A stretch of DNA of 51,124 bases from Candidatus Melainabacteria bacterium (GTDB lineage: Bacteria > Cyanobacteriota > Vampirovibrionia > Obscuribacterales > Obscuribacteraceae), in the NCBI GenBank assembly GCA_020853845.1, contig JADYYD010000205.1:1-51124 (forward strand), given 5' to 3'. Within the stretch, counting starts at the first letter, position 1. Every line of letters begins with the position of its first letter. Both the position numbers and the translations under genes were made by a program. Under the pieces are notes generated by a model. The model did no database searches, was not told the DNA's origin, and saw only the letters and a list, made by a program, of their open reading frames with translations. Shown piece after piece: positions 35,302-44,394 of the stretch.

Positions 35302-35517
35302 CTACGCTTCAACAACCGCTCGTTTCCGCTTAGTCGAAACGGGCGTTTCTGTCGCTTGAGCTTTTGCCTTTAAACGTTTTTCCAGTTGGGCAACCGAAAA
35401 GGGATAAGGACACCATCCGGCTCCACCAACTGGACAAGTTGCAAGCGCTGCGCTGGAGACTTTAGCTCTTCGTGGCTTCGTGCGCTTTGGAGCGGTTTTT
35501 GTGGTCGGTTTTTTCAT
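35302..35517 (-). CDS. 71-residue basic protein with CPVGGAGWCPYPF motif
   Basis: The ATG at 35517 follows an ideal AAGGAGG a few bases upstream, which strongly supports translation. The protein is Lys/Arg/Thr-rich at both ends and has ATCPVGGAGWCPYPFSVAQL at its centre, followed by a basic helix (EKRLKAKAQA). The two Cys in a Gly/Pro/aromatic motif suggest a metal- or partner-binding turn. Nucleic-acid binding is plausible from charge. I do not recognise the family. A dyad lies just upstream of the ribosome site. Confidence 0.6.
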   Translation of the reverse strand: MKKPTTKTAPKRTKPRRAKVSSAALATCPVGGAGWCPYPFSVAQLEKRLKAKAQATETPVSTKRKRAVVEA

Positions 35518-35825
35518 GCCGCCTCCTTCAGAGTCTATATTTGGTATACCACCAAATGCAGATTTGGCGCGCACCTCACTTTAAATTGTCGGAAAATTTC
35601 CGTCATTTTCTTCTTGTGAAATGCCCCGAAAGGTAGACTCCTTCTTTGTTTTCGAGTTCCGCAATGAGAGGGAAATTTTATCTTTCTCTAAGAGCAAATT
35701 TGGCGTTCGGCATCAAAAGCAGCTCTAACATGTTTCACCTCATTTGATATTTTTGAGAGCGAAAATTCAGTCATTCTCGAAGCCCTTGAACTGCTACTGT
35801 GTTAGAGCATATCGAGGGGTTAGAT
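35518..35825. other. divergent intergenic region, 308 bp
   Basis: It lies between the small basic protein and the NCS1 transporter. Apart from the dyad at 35539-35557 it is AT-rich with no gene. TTGAAC near 35786 could be a -35 box for the transporter, but no good -10 box follows. No riboswitch fold was recognised. Confidence 0.4.
35539..35557. promoter_or_regulatory. dyad upstream of the 71-residue basic protein gene
   Basis: ATTTGGT and ACCAAAT surround ATACC. The dyad overlaps a perfect 10-bp palindrome TGGTATACCA at 35542-35551. It is 22-40 bp before the start codon, in promoter position for that gene, so it may be an operator. Confidence 0.4.
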
Positions 35826-37307
35826 ATGGAACTGCAGGAAACGCATGATGACGGACGCGTTGAATTGAAAGATTCAACCATTATCGAATCGAGTCCGATT
35901 TACAACCACGATCTCGCGCCGGTCCCCGTCTCCAAAAGAAATTGGTCGACATACAACTATGCGGCTCTCTGGGTGAGCATGTCCGCCTGCATTCCTACAT
36001 ACATGCTCTCTTCCAGTTTGATCGCCAATGGAATGAATTGGTGGCAGGCGATTATTACTATCTTGCTAGGCAACGTCATTGTGCTTGCCCCGATTCTTCT
36101 CAATTCTCACCCTGGTACCAAATACGGTATCCCTTTTCCGGTTTTTGCCCGGGCATCATATGGAACAATCGGCTCCAATTTGCCGGCTTTGATGCGCGCT
36201 GTCGTTGCTTGCGGCTGGTTCGGAATCCAAGCCTGGATTGGCGGGCAAGCATTGCATGTGGCATTCAAGTCATTTTTTCCAGGTTGGGAAACCGCACTTG
36301 GCGGTCCGATTGCAAAACACCTGCCCGGTGAATGGATCGGCTTTGCAATTTTCTGGGGGCTCAATATTCTGATTATCTACAGAGGAATGGATGTTCTCAA
36401 AAAAGTAGAAGGGCTAGCTGCTCCATTTGTGATGATCATGTGTCTGTCCATGTGCATTTGGGCGGTGACAGCCGCTAATGGTTTTGGTGGAATGCTCGGC
36501 GATGGCGGGAAATTTCAAAGCCTGTCTGAGTTTTTGCCGGTGTTTATCCCCAACCTGACCGCTATGATTGGTTTTTGGGCTACTCTTTCGCTAAATATGC
36601 CTGACTTCACGCGCTTTGGAAGAAGTCAGAAAGAACAGACTATCGGTCAGGTTGTCGCATTGCCTACAGCTATGACTCTCTTCGCATCTATGAGCATCGT
36701 TATCACTTCCTGCGCTCTGGTAATTTATCCGAATGCAAACGCTCAAGAGATGTGGGATCCGGTCAAGCTGATTGGGCATTTTTCCAATCCGTTCGTAGTC
36801 GGAATTGCCATGTTTACCGTTGCGATTGCGACACTATCAGTCAATATTGCCGCCAACGTTGTTTCCCCTGCCAATGATTTTGCAAATGCATTTCCTCGTT
36901 GGATTAGCTTTCGGACGGGCGGACTGATTACCGGCATTCTGGGCATTCTGATGCAGCCATGGCAATTGATCGAAGATCCGACCGGTTACATATACAAGTG
37001 GCTGATTGGATACTCCGGCGGGCTGGGAGCGATAGCAGGAGTGCTGATTGCCGATTATTGGATCGTGCGCAAAAGAAAGCTCAATCTTGCCGACCTTTAT
37101 CTCCTGCAAGGCGAATATACATATAAAGGCGGTTGGAACTGGAAAGCGGTTGCCGCCACCGTGCTCGGCTGTTTCTTCGCCTGGATCGGCGTCCTTGTTC
37201 CTCAAATGAAACCGCTGTATGACTATGGCTGGTTTGTCGGATTTGCTATGGCCGGTGTCAGCTACCTTGCCCTCATGAAGTCGTCGGTTTCCCAGTCGGA
37301 CAAATAA
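35826..37307 (+). CDS. NCS1-family nucleobase/allantoin-type symporter
   Basis: The 493-residue protein has about twelve membrane helices. NCS1 motifs include PVSKRNWSTYNYAALWVSM, FPVFARASYGTIGSNLPALM and VACGWFGIQAWIGGQA. These transporters import nucleobases, allantoin, hydantoins or thiamine-like compounds with a cation. The substrate is not decided, and no purine or allantoin catabolic gene is adjacent. The ATG at 35826 with AGGGG upstream is preferred to a GTG/TTG at 35799. Confidence 0.9.
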   Translation: MELQETHDDGRVELKDSTIIESSPIYNHDLAPVPVSKRNWSTYNYAALWVSMSACIPTYMLSSSLIANGMNWWQAIITILLGNVIVLAPILLNSHPGTKYGIPFPVFARASYGTIGSNLPALMRAVVACGWFGIQAWIGGQALHVAFKSFFPGWETALGGPIAKHLPGEWIGFAIFWGLNILIIYRGMDVLKKVEGLAAPFVMIMCLSMCIWAVTAANGFGGMLGDGGKFQSLSEFLPVFIPNLTAMIGFWATLSLNMPDFTRFGRSQKEQTIGQVVALPTAMTLFASMSIVITSCALVIYPNANAQEMWDPVKLIGHFSNPFVVGIAMFTVAIATLSVNIAANVVSPANDFANAFPRWISFRTGGLITGILGILMQPWQLIEDPTGYIYKWLIGYSGGLGAIAGVLIADYWIVRKRKLNLADLYLLQGEYTYKGGWNWKAVAATVLGCFFAWIGVLVPQMKPLYDYGWFVGFAMAGVSYLALMKSSVSQSDK

Positions 37308-37425
37308 AGCCGCAATTCAACAGTCAGCAAACTGTTAGCAGGCAAGAATTTTCGCATTCTCTGCGCGCTAAATTTGTCTTACGAGCAAAGCTCGCTAAAA
37401 CTATAGAGACCTATAAGAGACTAAT

Positions 37426-37466
37426 AAGGAGGGGAAGCGATTCGATTCGCTTCGGATTTTTGCATG
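37426..37466 (+). promoter_or_regulatory. ribosome site and start codon separated by a hairpin
   Basis: A strong AAGGAGGGG at 37426-37434 lies about 30 nt before the ATG at 37464, too far for normal initiation. Between them GAAGCGA and TCGCTTC (37434-37453) form a 7-bp stem, followed by GGATTTTT. Folding would bring the ribosome site to about 10 nt from the ATG. Alternatively the hairpin plus T-run is an intrinsic terminator for the upstream transporter. Confidence 0.5.
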
Positions 37467-38246
37467 AAAGAAATACGCAACAGCAATCAATTGATAGATA
37501 GAAAAAACTGGTTGGGAGCAGCGTTTCTCGATCTGGTAAATGAAATTGTATTGCGTTTCAAGTTTCGTCGAATTGAAGTCTATGGTCGCGAAAACATCCC
37601 GACTGCAGATCCGTTTATTCTTGTCAGCAACCACTCTTCGCGGTTCGATGGATTGATGGTACTGCGCGCCCTGAGACGAAAAGCGAATTATATGGTGTCG
37701 CCAGCCGAATTGGTTGGCTATCAAGGAGTTACGCTGCCCTGGGTCGGCGCTTTTCCTGCCAATCCGAAAGCAGACTTGATAGGCTTTGCGCAGAGTGGAT
37801 TTCGCAAAGGCGACGGTTTGGTAGTCTTTCCCGAAGGCACCGTTTATTACGACGGCATTCTGCATCCGTTTAAACTCGGCGCCGCCCGCATCGCCATGGC
37901 GGCAGAGCGCGACGGTATTCCTGTAAAAGTTATTCCGGCATCGATAATGTATGAATGGGAAGCTCCGGCGGTTGCCCGAATAATCTTCGGAGAGTCCGTC
38001 GATTTGACGGCATACAGCGCTCATTATGAAAAGGAACCTTTAGTCGCACTGCGAAACTTGAGCAACAGCCTGTATCGCGAAGTTGCCGAACTGAGATCTG
38101 AGATTTCCGGGCGGCCGTCCGTTGCATACACGGATAACGGTAAACTGTGCAGATCTTGGGCGCAGGAATTCGAGCAAGCGGTCGAACAAATGCAGGAAGA
38201 AGTGCAGGAACAAAAACTCGATCAGGAGTTTGACAGAGTGGCGTGA
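37464..38246 (+). CDS. plsC: 1-acylglycerol-3-phosphate acyltransferase-like (PlsC)
   Basis: The 260-residue protein has the acyltransferase motif NHSSRFDG (H57-x4-D62) and FPEGTVYYDG (122-131), the two catalytic/substrate blocks of the PlsC family. It would acylate lysophosphatidate, or a related acceptor, at the inner membrane for phospholipid synthesis. The C-terminal 50 residues are Glu/Gln-rich and probably coiled coil, an extension not typical of the family. The ribosome site is unusual (see 37426-37466). The next gene is convergent, 2 bp away. Confidence 0.82.
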   Translation: MKEIRNSNQLIDRKNWLGAAFLDLVNEIVLRFKFRRIEVYGRENIPTADPFILVSNHSSRFDGLMVLRALRRKANYMVSPAELVGYQGVTLPWVGAFPANPKADLIGFAQSGFRKGDGLVVFPEGTVYYDGILHPFKLGAARIAMAAERDGIPVKVIPASIMYEWEAPAVARIIFGESVDLTAYSAHYEKEPLVALRNLSNSLYREVAELRSEISGRPSVAYTDNGKLCRSWAQEFEQAVEQMQEEVQEQKLDQEFDRVA

Positions 38247-38248
38247 TG

Positions 38249-40336
38249 CTAAGATTTGGAGCTTGTTTGAGTGGCGACTAGCAACTCGCCGGCAAGCCAG
38301 AGTTTGACCATATTGTCGAGGATGTTCTCGACGCGCACGGCACCTTTCAAAATCGGATAATCTCGCGATTCGACTACAGGCAGTTTTTTCAAACCGTGCT
38401 CTCTCATGCATGCCAGTGCAAGACTGGTGGTTTCGCCCTCGGATATGAAAATCGGCTCGGGGACCATAATGTCGCGCACGCAAACACGCAGACTGCGATC
38501 TTGCACAGCCAATTCTATTGCGCGGAATAGATCTGAGCGCGAAACGATACCGACCAGAAGATTGTTCTCGTTGACCACGCAGATGAAGTCTAGCTTGTGG
38601 ATATTGATCAATTCAATTGCAGTCTCGACCGCATCCGTAGGTTTCAGCGGAGGATGAGACATCGGTTCGATAAGGCATGAAAGTGGTATCGTCTCCAAAA
38701 TTTCTTTGGCTTCCGGCAAGTTTTTCCAGATGTTTGTTCTCCTCTTCATTGCTTTTGCCAATGCGTCGCGCAGTGGTGCCAGGCAGGAAGAAATCTGGGT
38801 GAATACATTGCGTCCCAGGACAGTGACTTCGACATTCGAGCGCGCTCTTATAGACGCGCTGCGTGCTCCGCTGTCGAGCAATGCTCCTTCACCGAAAAAG
38901 TCGCCCGGTCCGAGAATCGCCAGAATTTCCTCGCCATCGTGGGCGATATTGCCTTTGACGACTTCAACTTGTCCTTGCTGAATTACGTAAAAATCGGTGG
39001 CCGGGTCGCCTTCGTGAAAAATGTAATCGCCGGTCGGATGATATGCGCGGCCAACTCGACGCGAGCGGTCCGCTTTCATGTGTGCCAGAGTGCGCGGGAA
39101 AACCAAGTCGCACATCCATTCCACCCCTACTTTCACTTGTTGCGAGATGGAAGGAAGTTTCAGCAAATAAACGCCGCGCCATACGAACCAAGCAGGCAAT
39201 CCGCTTACTCGCAAACCAGCCATTTCAGCAATCGCGTTTCGACCGCCAATCGAGCACATCGAGCCCATCATCTTGTATGAGAATGGCTTTGTCGGCTCAC
39301 CTTTAAGTCGCCGAATGATATTGAGTGCGACTTGTGTGCCTTGCCTTTCGGCAAATTGCGCCACCGGCGGACAGAGCTTCCCGTCTTCGGCATTCACAAC
39401 GGCGGCGCAATCGCCGATTGCCCACGTATGCGGGTATCCGGGCAGACTCATGTCGGCTTCGGTCCTTAATCTGCCTCGTTCTTTAGGCAAATCGATGCGG
39501 TTGATCACCGGCAAAGTGGTAGTGCCGATGGTGCACACTATTGTGGCAGCTTCGAGAATCGTTCCGTCTTTCAGAATTACTCCGTCCGGGGTCGCTGCCG
39601 CAGCCATGGCGTGCAAAACAATGGAAACGCCGGCTTCCTTCATTTTGCGCTCGGCAAAAGTTCTAAGAGAGAGATTTACCTCGGGAAGGATATGATCGCC
39701 TGAATGCACGATCGTGACTGTGATGTCTTTCTCTTCGATTGTGGAAAAGAATTTGCGACTCTTTCTTACGAGATCGTTGATTTCACCGGCCACTTCCACG
39801 CCGGAAAAGCCGCCGCCCACAACTATGAACGAGAGATAGAAGTGTTTCATCACCTCGTCTTCGCACACTTCCGCTTTTTCCAGCATCTCCATAATGTGCG
39901 CTTGCAGAGCCAGCGCGTCGCCGACTGTTTTCAGCGCATAGGCGTGGTCGTCCATACCGGGCACGAGTGCAAGATTGGCCGTGTTGCCGCAACTGATGAC
40001 AACGTGGTCGTATTCCATCTGGCGTCGCTTGCCGTCGTAACCTTCGTATTCGACCGCTTTGTTGGCTATGTCGATAGAAAGCACATCTTCAGTTCGGCAC
40101 TTCACACCGCGCAGGAGCTGTCTTAAAGGAGCTGCTACATCCTTAGGCTGGACGGCGGCGCTGGCGACCTCGGCAAGCAAAGGATGGAAAACCATATGGT
40201 TTTCGCGGTTGAAGAGAACAATCTCGTATTCGCTAGTGGACAGATGTTTCGTCAAAGTGCGCGCGCACTTGACTCCGGCAAAGCCGCCGCCCAAAATCAG
40301 AATTCGTTTTCTGCTCCGTTCCTGCACTGGTTTCAC
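38249..40336 (-). CDS. NDH-2-like FAD dehydrogenase fused to cNMP-binding and CBS domains
   Basis: The 695-residue protein has three parts. Residues 10-415 are a type II NADH dehydrogenase fold: FAD motif ILGGGFAG (14-21), NAD motif IVVGGGFSGVEVAGE (171-185) and TWAIGDCAAV (304-313). Residues 435-520 are a cyclic-nucleotide-binding domain with FGEGALLDSGARSASIRA in the phosphate-binding cassette position. Residues 555-675 are two CBS motifs. It probably moves electrons from NAD(P)H to quinone at the membrane, with activity sensed by a nucleotide; the regulation is inferred. The start is a GTG at 40336 with TATAAT 23 nt upstream. Confidence 0.9.
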   Translation of the reverse strand: MKPVQERSRKRILILGGGFAGVKCARTLTKHLSTSEYEIVLFNRENHMVFHPLLAEVASAAVQPKDVAAPLRQLLRGVKCRTEDVLSIDIANKAVEYEGYDGKRRQMEYDHVVISCGNTANLALVPGMDDHAYALKTVGDALALQAHIMEMLEKAEVCEDEVMKHFYLSFIVVGGGFSGVEVAGEINDLVRKSRKFFSTIEEKDITVTIVHSGDHILPEVNLSLRTFAERKMKEAGVSIVLHAMAAAATPDGVILKDGTILEAATIVCTIGTTTLPVINRIDLPKERGRLRTEADMSLPGYPHTWAIGDCAAVVNAEDGKLCPPVAQFAERQGTQVALNIIRRLKGEPTKPFSYKMMGSMCSIGGRNAIAEMAGLRVSGLPAWFVWRGVYLLKLPSISQQVKVGVEWMCDLVFPRTLAHMKADRSRRVGRAYHPTGDYIFHEGDPATDFYVIQQGQVEVVKGNIAHDGEEILAILGPGDFFGEGALLDSGARSASIRARSNVEVTVLGRNVFTQISSCLAPLRDALAKAMKRRTNIWKNLPEAKEILETIPLSCLIEPMSHPPLKPTDAVETAIELINIHKLDFICVVNENNLLVGIVSRSDLFRAIELAVQDRSLRVCVRDIMVPEPIFISEGETTSLALACMREHGLKKLPVVESRDYPILKGAVRVENILDNMVKLWLAGELLVATQTSSKS

Positions 40337-40359
40337 GGACGAGCTGGGTATACGCGACG

Positions 40360-40365
40360 ATTATA
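40360..40365 (-). promoter_or_regulatory. candidate -10 box of the NDH-2 fusion gene
   Basis: TATAAT on the minus strand lies 23 nt before the GTG start at 40336, in the 43-bp gap after the preceding gene's stop. The -35 region is weak, so the fusion gene may have its own promoter. Confidence 0.35.
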
Positions 40366-40379
40366 TATTGAATATGCCG

Positions 40380-41237
40380 TTATTTCTCTTCCGAGAAACC
40401 GCCCTCGCCTCTGGTGTAGTTGAGAACAGCGGCCATTTTTGACATGTCGCTGAGGATACGCCGTTCTTTAACGCCCGTGGTATTTTGCCGGATGTCGGCG
40501 ATAAGGTCACTATTCTTAATGGCGCTGTCGAGAGAAAATTCGCTCACTGCCAAATGTCCACCCTCGAGAAATTTGAAGTGGCGTCTGGCGATGCCATCTT
40601 TCGGACGCAATTCGAGCCCGCCAAGTTTGCGATCGCCGGCTACAAACTCAAAGCCCGGTGCCAATTGAATTGTTTTCTTTTCCGTTCCGGGCGGCTGCAC
40701 TTGTACGCACACGGATTTGCCGAGTCCATCGATGTTTTGAACTCTCAAAATGCCGTTGTTGAACTGCACGATTGCGTCGCCATCGGAAGCGATTGAAACT
40801 TTGCCGTAGGGTACCGTCACAATTGCCAGATTGGACGGACGCTTGACCGTCACCAGGATGTCGCCTTTGTTCAAAGTGACCGAGTAGACGGAAGGACGCG
40901 TGTATTCGGCCAGCGGACGTGCTCTGACGAGAATCCACTCGGATGAACCTTTCAGTTGATCTTCTTTGGGAAATGAACTGTTGGGAATCTGCTGGATGCC
41001 CGATAGCGCAAACAGCGCCGGCGTGCTGAATGGCACGGTGGGATACGTCACGTCGGTTGGCACGAAGACCGGAACTTTTGGATTGAATGGCGTCGTGGGG
41101 ATCATGCCGTACGGGCCGCCCTGTGCCACCAATTGCGGTGATGTTGCTGCTAATGCAAAGCAACCAATTGCGATTGCAGCCGTGACCACGGTTGAGTGCG
41201 TGATGATGCCGCCTGGAGTTCGCTTGTTGGTCGACAT
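40380..41237 (-). CDS. exported beta-rich protein, FecR-like resemblance
   Basis: The 285-residue product starts at ATG 41237 with GAGGA close upstream. It has an N-terminal hydrophobic helix (VVTAAIAIGCFALAATSPQL), a signal peptide or anchor. The later part, KGDILVTVKRPSNLAIVTVP then YGKVSIASDGDAIVQFNNG, alternates strands as in FecR-type domains, but I cannot confirm that family. No catalytic motif is seen. It is separated by 43 bp from the NDH-2 fusion gene downstream on the same strand. Confidence 0.68.
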   Translation of the reverse strand: MSTNKRTPGGIITHSTVVTAAIAIGCFALAATSPQLVAQGGPYGMIPTTPFNPKVPVFVPTDVTYPTVPFSTPALFALSGIQQIPNSSFPKEDQLKGSSEWILVRARPLAEYTRPSVYSVTLNKGDILVTVKRPSNLAIVTVPYGKVSIASDGDAIVQFNNGILRVQNIDGLGKSVCVQVQPPGTEKKTIQLAPGFEFVAGDRKLGGLELRPKDGIARRHFKFLEGGHLAVSEFSLDSAIKNSDLIADIRQNTTGVKERRILSDMSKMAAVLNYTRGEGGFSEEK

Positions 41238-41399
41238 GGGTTCCTCGAGCAAAAGACTATTGAAGTATAGCCTTGTTGACTTCTTTAGACCGCTGCCGCA
41301 GACCACATACGCGAAAATTCAATGGTTGCTATGAAGCTCTTATGCTTAATTGTTGCCTGATTCTGCTGTTTTATCCCCCGGTTTGCGATTGCTTTGCAA

Positions 41400-41597
41400 T
41401 CAGGCGCTCGCCGCCAAGCGGCACTTCAAATCTTGCAAAAATACTTGCCCCAGCAAGGTATCTATCCTTGCAATCTCATAAATCACCGAGCATTTACCTG
41501 GAGTTTCCAATTGATCAAGCCTTAAGACAACACTTTCGTCGCAGCCGAAAAAAATTGTGTTGTCTTGAGGAGCCTGAGCGTATCTCTCTTGTTTCAT
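41400..41597 (-). CDS. possible 65-residue small protein
   Basis: ATG 41597 has GGGGGAAG upstream, inside the palindrome GGAAGCTTCC. The product includes NTIFFGCDESVVLRLDQLET and GQVFLQDLKCRLAASA, with natural-looking hydrophobic spacing. There is no recognised family and no other support, so it could be a chance frame. Confidence 0.35.
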   Translation of the reverse strand: MKQERYAQAPQDNTIFFGCDESVVLRLDQLETPGKCSVIYEIARIDTLLGQVFLQDLKCRLAASA

Positions 41598-41807
41598 TGG
41601 AAGCTTCCCCCATCGAATTTTTGTGATGCAAGCCGCCAGCCGCCACGAGGAGAACTGTGGCAGCGAATAAATTCTTGACATCCACATGTTAGGTTTCCAA
41701 CAACCCAAATGCAAGGGGTAAACATTTAAGATAAACTTTGGAGAAATGGGCTTGCTATCCGTATTTGCTTTGCAGGAAAACGTTTTCGGTTTCGCCTTTT
41801 AGAGGAC

Positions 41808-44357
41808 ATGAAAAACGCTTCAAGGGGGGACTTTCCCCATGCGATGGAAAACGGTAAAGCAGCAACTATTTTCTCTGCGCAAATTTCGCAGAAAAGGGTA
41901 AAAAAGTTGGCGCAAGACATTGATGATTTTGAAAAGCTCGGCGTTTTCTATTTAGGAAAACCTTTCGATCTGGAAGGTGGAAACGAAGAGCCCGGATATG
42001 TTTTATATGAATCTCGTCATTTGACTACGCATGCCGTTGTAGTCGGCATGACAGGCTCCGGCAAGACCGGGCTCTGCATTGATCTCATCGAAGAAGCGGC
42101 AATCGATGGTATACCAGTTCTCGCCATCGATCCAAAGGGTGACATCTCAAATATCTTGTTGGCATTTCAGAATCTGTCTGCACAGGAATTCCAGCCCTGG
42201 GTCAGTGTCGAGGAGGCTGGATTAAAGGGCCTGTCCGTCGAGCAATTCGCCCAGGAGCAGGCCAATGTCTGGCGCGACGGACTGGCTTCTTACGGGCAGG
42301 ATGCGGCGCGAGTCAAGCGCTTGAAAGACAGCGCCGATTTTTCGATTTACACGCCTTTCAGCACTGCAGGTATTCAGCTATCTGTTTTGAAATCATTCGC
42401 CTGCCCACCGCAGGAAATATTGGACGATGGAGAAACACTGCGCGAGCGTGTCAATGTTTCCACTCAGAGCTTGCTGAACCTGGCTGGCATAACTTCAGAT
42501 CCGCTGCGTGGGCGAGAAAGCATTTTTCTCGGCACAATTATTCAGAACGCCTGGCAAAATGGGCAGGACCTTTCTTTGATCGATCTTGTCCGCCTGATCC
42601 AGACTCCTCCATTTTCCCAAGTCGGCGCTCTCGATCTCGAGTCTTTCTATCCTAAAAAAGAACGTTTCGAACTGGCCATGGCGATTAACAATCTCATCGC
42701 TGCGCCCGGCTTCGAAACCTGGATGCAGGGCGAATCGCTCGATATAGGCAAGTTGCTTTATACGGATGCCGGCAAGCCGCGCGTGTCAATCATGTCTATT
42801 GCGCACCTGGAAGACAACGAGCGCATGTTCTTCGTGGCGCTTTTCCTCAACCAGCTTATTTCATGGATGCGAAGTCAGGCAGGGACTTCAAGCTTGCGCG
42901 CGATTATGTATATGGATGAGATTTTCGGCTACTTCCCGCCTGTTGCAAATCCGCCCAGCAAGCAGCCTCTTTTGACATTGCTGAAGCAAGCGCGGGCGTA
43001 TGGACTGGGTATTGTTCTTGCCACTCAAAACCCAGTCGATCTCGACTACAAAGGATTGGCAAATGCCGGGACATGGTTCGTCGGAAGATTGCAGACGGAA
43101 CGCGACAAGATGCGTTTGCTTGATGGTTTGGAAGGTGTTGCCGGTGAGAAAGGCACCAACTTCGAAAGGCAGACGCTGGACAAAATGCTTTCGTCTTTGA
43201 AGAAACGGACATTTCTTTTGCACAACACGCAAGGCGATGGTTTGAAGTCTTTTAAAACGCGCTTCAGCCTTTCATATTTGCGCGGACCGCTTTCTCGCAA
43301 TCAGATAAAGACCCTGATGGATGCGAAGAAAAAGGCGATTGTTTCGGAAACCAAGACGGAGCTGGCAAAAACTCCGGCAGCTTCTACTGCGGAATCATCT
43401 GCGAGCGCCGCTCCCATAATTCCATCCGACATCTCTCAGTATGTGCTTCCCATCAAAAGCCCGTTCGGCACAGGCAATAAGCTTGTTTATGCGCCATGTA
43501 TTTTGGCAGTCAGCCAGGTCCGTTTTACCGACACCAAAACGAAGTTGGATCACTCTGTTTCCCATGCATGGCTGCTTCCCGTGCGCGAAGATCCCGTATT
43601 CATCATGATGGATGAAGGTACTCAGGAGAAACTAAAAGTTTCAGAACTCGAGACTAAACCGGCGGCGCAAGCGGACTTTATACGACCGCCGGAATGGACG
43701 TTCCAAGCAAAACAGTACAAAATATGGACGAAAAAATTTCAGGAATGGTTGGTCCTGAAAGAAAAGTATTTCATCCTTTCCTGTCCTGCGCTCAAACTCA
43801 CTTCGCTGAAAGATGAGTCGGAAAGAGACTTTCGCATACGTGTGAAGGAAAAGGCGAAGGAGCAAAGGGATGCGGAAGTAGCGAAGCTGCGCGCCAAGTA
43901 TCAAGAGAAACTGGACGCGTTGGAAAACAAAATCAGACTTGCTGAGCAGGCTGTCGAGCGCGAGCATGAGCAAATGAAAGCTCAAGACATGCAGACTGCA
44001 ATATCGGTTGGTGCAACTGTTCTTGGTGCCTTCCTTGGGCGTCGCCGTATAGGTACTGGAACAATAGGCAGAGCGACCAGCGCTGCCAGAGCCGCAAACC
44101 GTTCTGCCTCATCGAGAGCGGATGTGGAACGTGCAAGCGATAACCTGGAAGCGCTCAATGAAAAGATGGGTGCACTCGAACAACAGTTCCAAACCGATAT
44201 CGCCTCGATACAAAGCGAAGTTGAAAAGGCTGCAGAGTCCGTTGAGGTGGTGAACATTTCGCCGAAGAAGACGAATGTAGCAGTGGACGTGTTCGCCTTC
44301 GCCTGGGCACCATATCAACTTACAGATGGAAAATATGTGCCGCTCTGGCGACAGTAA
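41808..44357 (+). CDS. HerA/DUF87-like P-loop ATPase with C-terminal coiled coil
   Basis: The 849-residue protein has HLTTHAVVVGMTGSGKTGL (Walker A at 80-88) and PVLAIDPKGDISNILL. A Walker B follows in MYMDEIFGYFPP, then LATQNPVDLDYKGLANAGTW, the layout of HerA/FtsK-type DNA-translocating ATPases of the DUF87 group. The last 200 residues are a charged coiled coil interrupted by a Gly/Ala/Arg-rich hydrophobic stretch (TVLGAFLGRRRIGTGTIG). HerA usually pairs with the NurA nuclease, which is not seen here. DNA or protein pumping by a hexameric ring is the family role; this protein's job is not established. The start may be ATG 41808 or 41844. Confidence 0.82.
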   Translation: MKNASRGDFPHAMENGKAATIFSAQISQKRVKKLAQDIDDFEKLGVFYLGKPFDLEGGNEEPGYVLYESRHLTTHAVVVGMTGSGKTGLCIDLIEEAAIDGIPVLAIDPKGDISNILLAFQNLSAQEFQPWVSVEEAGLKGLSVEQFAQEQANVWRDGLASYGQDAARVKRLKDSADFSIYTPFSTAGIQLSVLKSFACPPQEILDDGETLRERVNVSTQSLLNLAGITSDPLRGRESIFLGTIIQNAWQNGQDLSLIDLVRLIQTPPFSQVGALDLESFYPKKERFELAMAINNLIAAPGFETWMQGESLDIGKLLYTDAGKPRVSIMSIAHLEDNERMFFVALFLNQLISWMRSQAGTSSLRAIMYMDEIFGYFPPVANPPSKQPLLTLLKQARAYGLGIVLATQNPVDLDYKGLANAGTWFVGRLQTERDKMRLLDGLEGVAGEKGTNFERQTLDKMLSSLKKRTFLLHNTQGDGLKSFKTRFSLSYLRGPLSRNQIKTLMDAKKKAIVSETKTELAKTPAASTAESSASAAPIIPSDISQYVLPIKSPFGTGNKLVYAPCILAVSQVRFTDTKTKLDHSVSHAWLLPVREDPVFIMMDEGTQEKLKVSELETKPAAQADFIRPPEWTFQAKQYKIWTKKFQEWLVLKEKYFILSCPALKLTSLKDESERDFRIRVKEKAKEQRDAEVAKLRAKYQEKLDALENKIRLAEQAVEREHEQMKAQDMQTAISVGATVLGAFLGRRRIGTGTIGRATSAARAANRSASSRADVERASDNLEALNEKMGALEQQFQTDIASIQSEVEKAAESVEVVNISPKKTNVAVDVFAFAWAPYQLTDGKYVPLWRQ

Positions 44358-44394
44358 TAGCAATTTGTATCCTGCGAGCCGATATTTGAACGTT

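Noticed and set aside
41387-41401. GATTGC-TTT-GCAATC hairpin as a terminator
   Set aside because: There is no U-run in either direction, and it overlaps the end of an uncertain small gene.
41808-44357. HerA-SIR2 or HerA-NurA defence pair
   Set aside because: The flanking genes are a small uncertain frame and a Ser/Thr kinase; no nuclease or SIR2 domain was seen.
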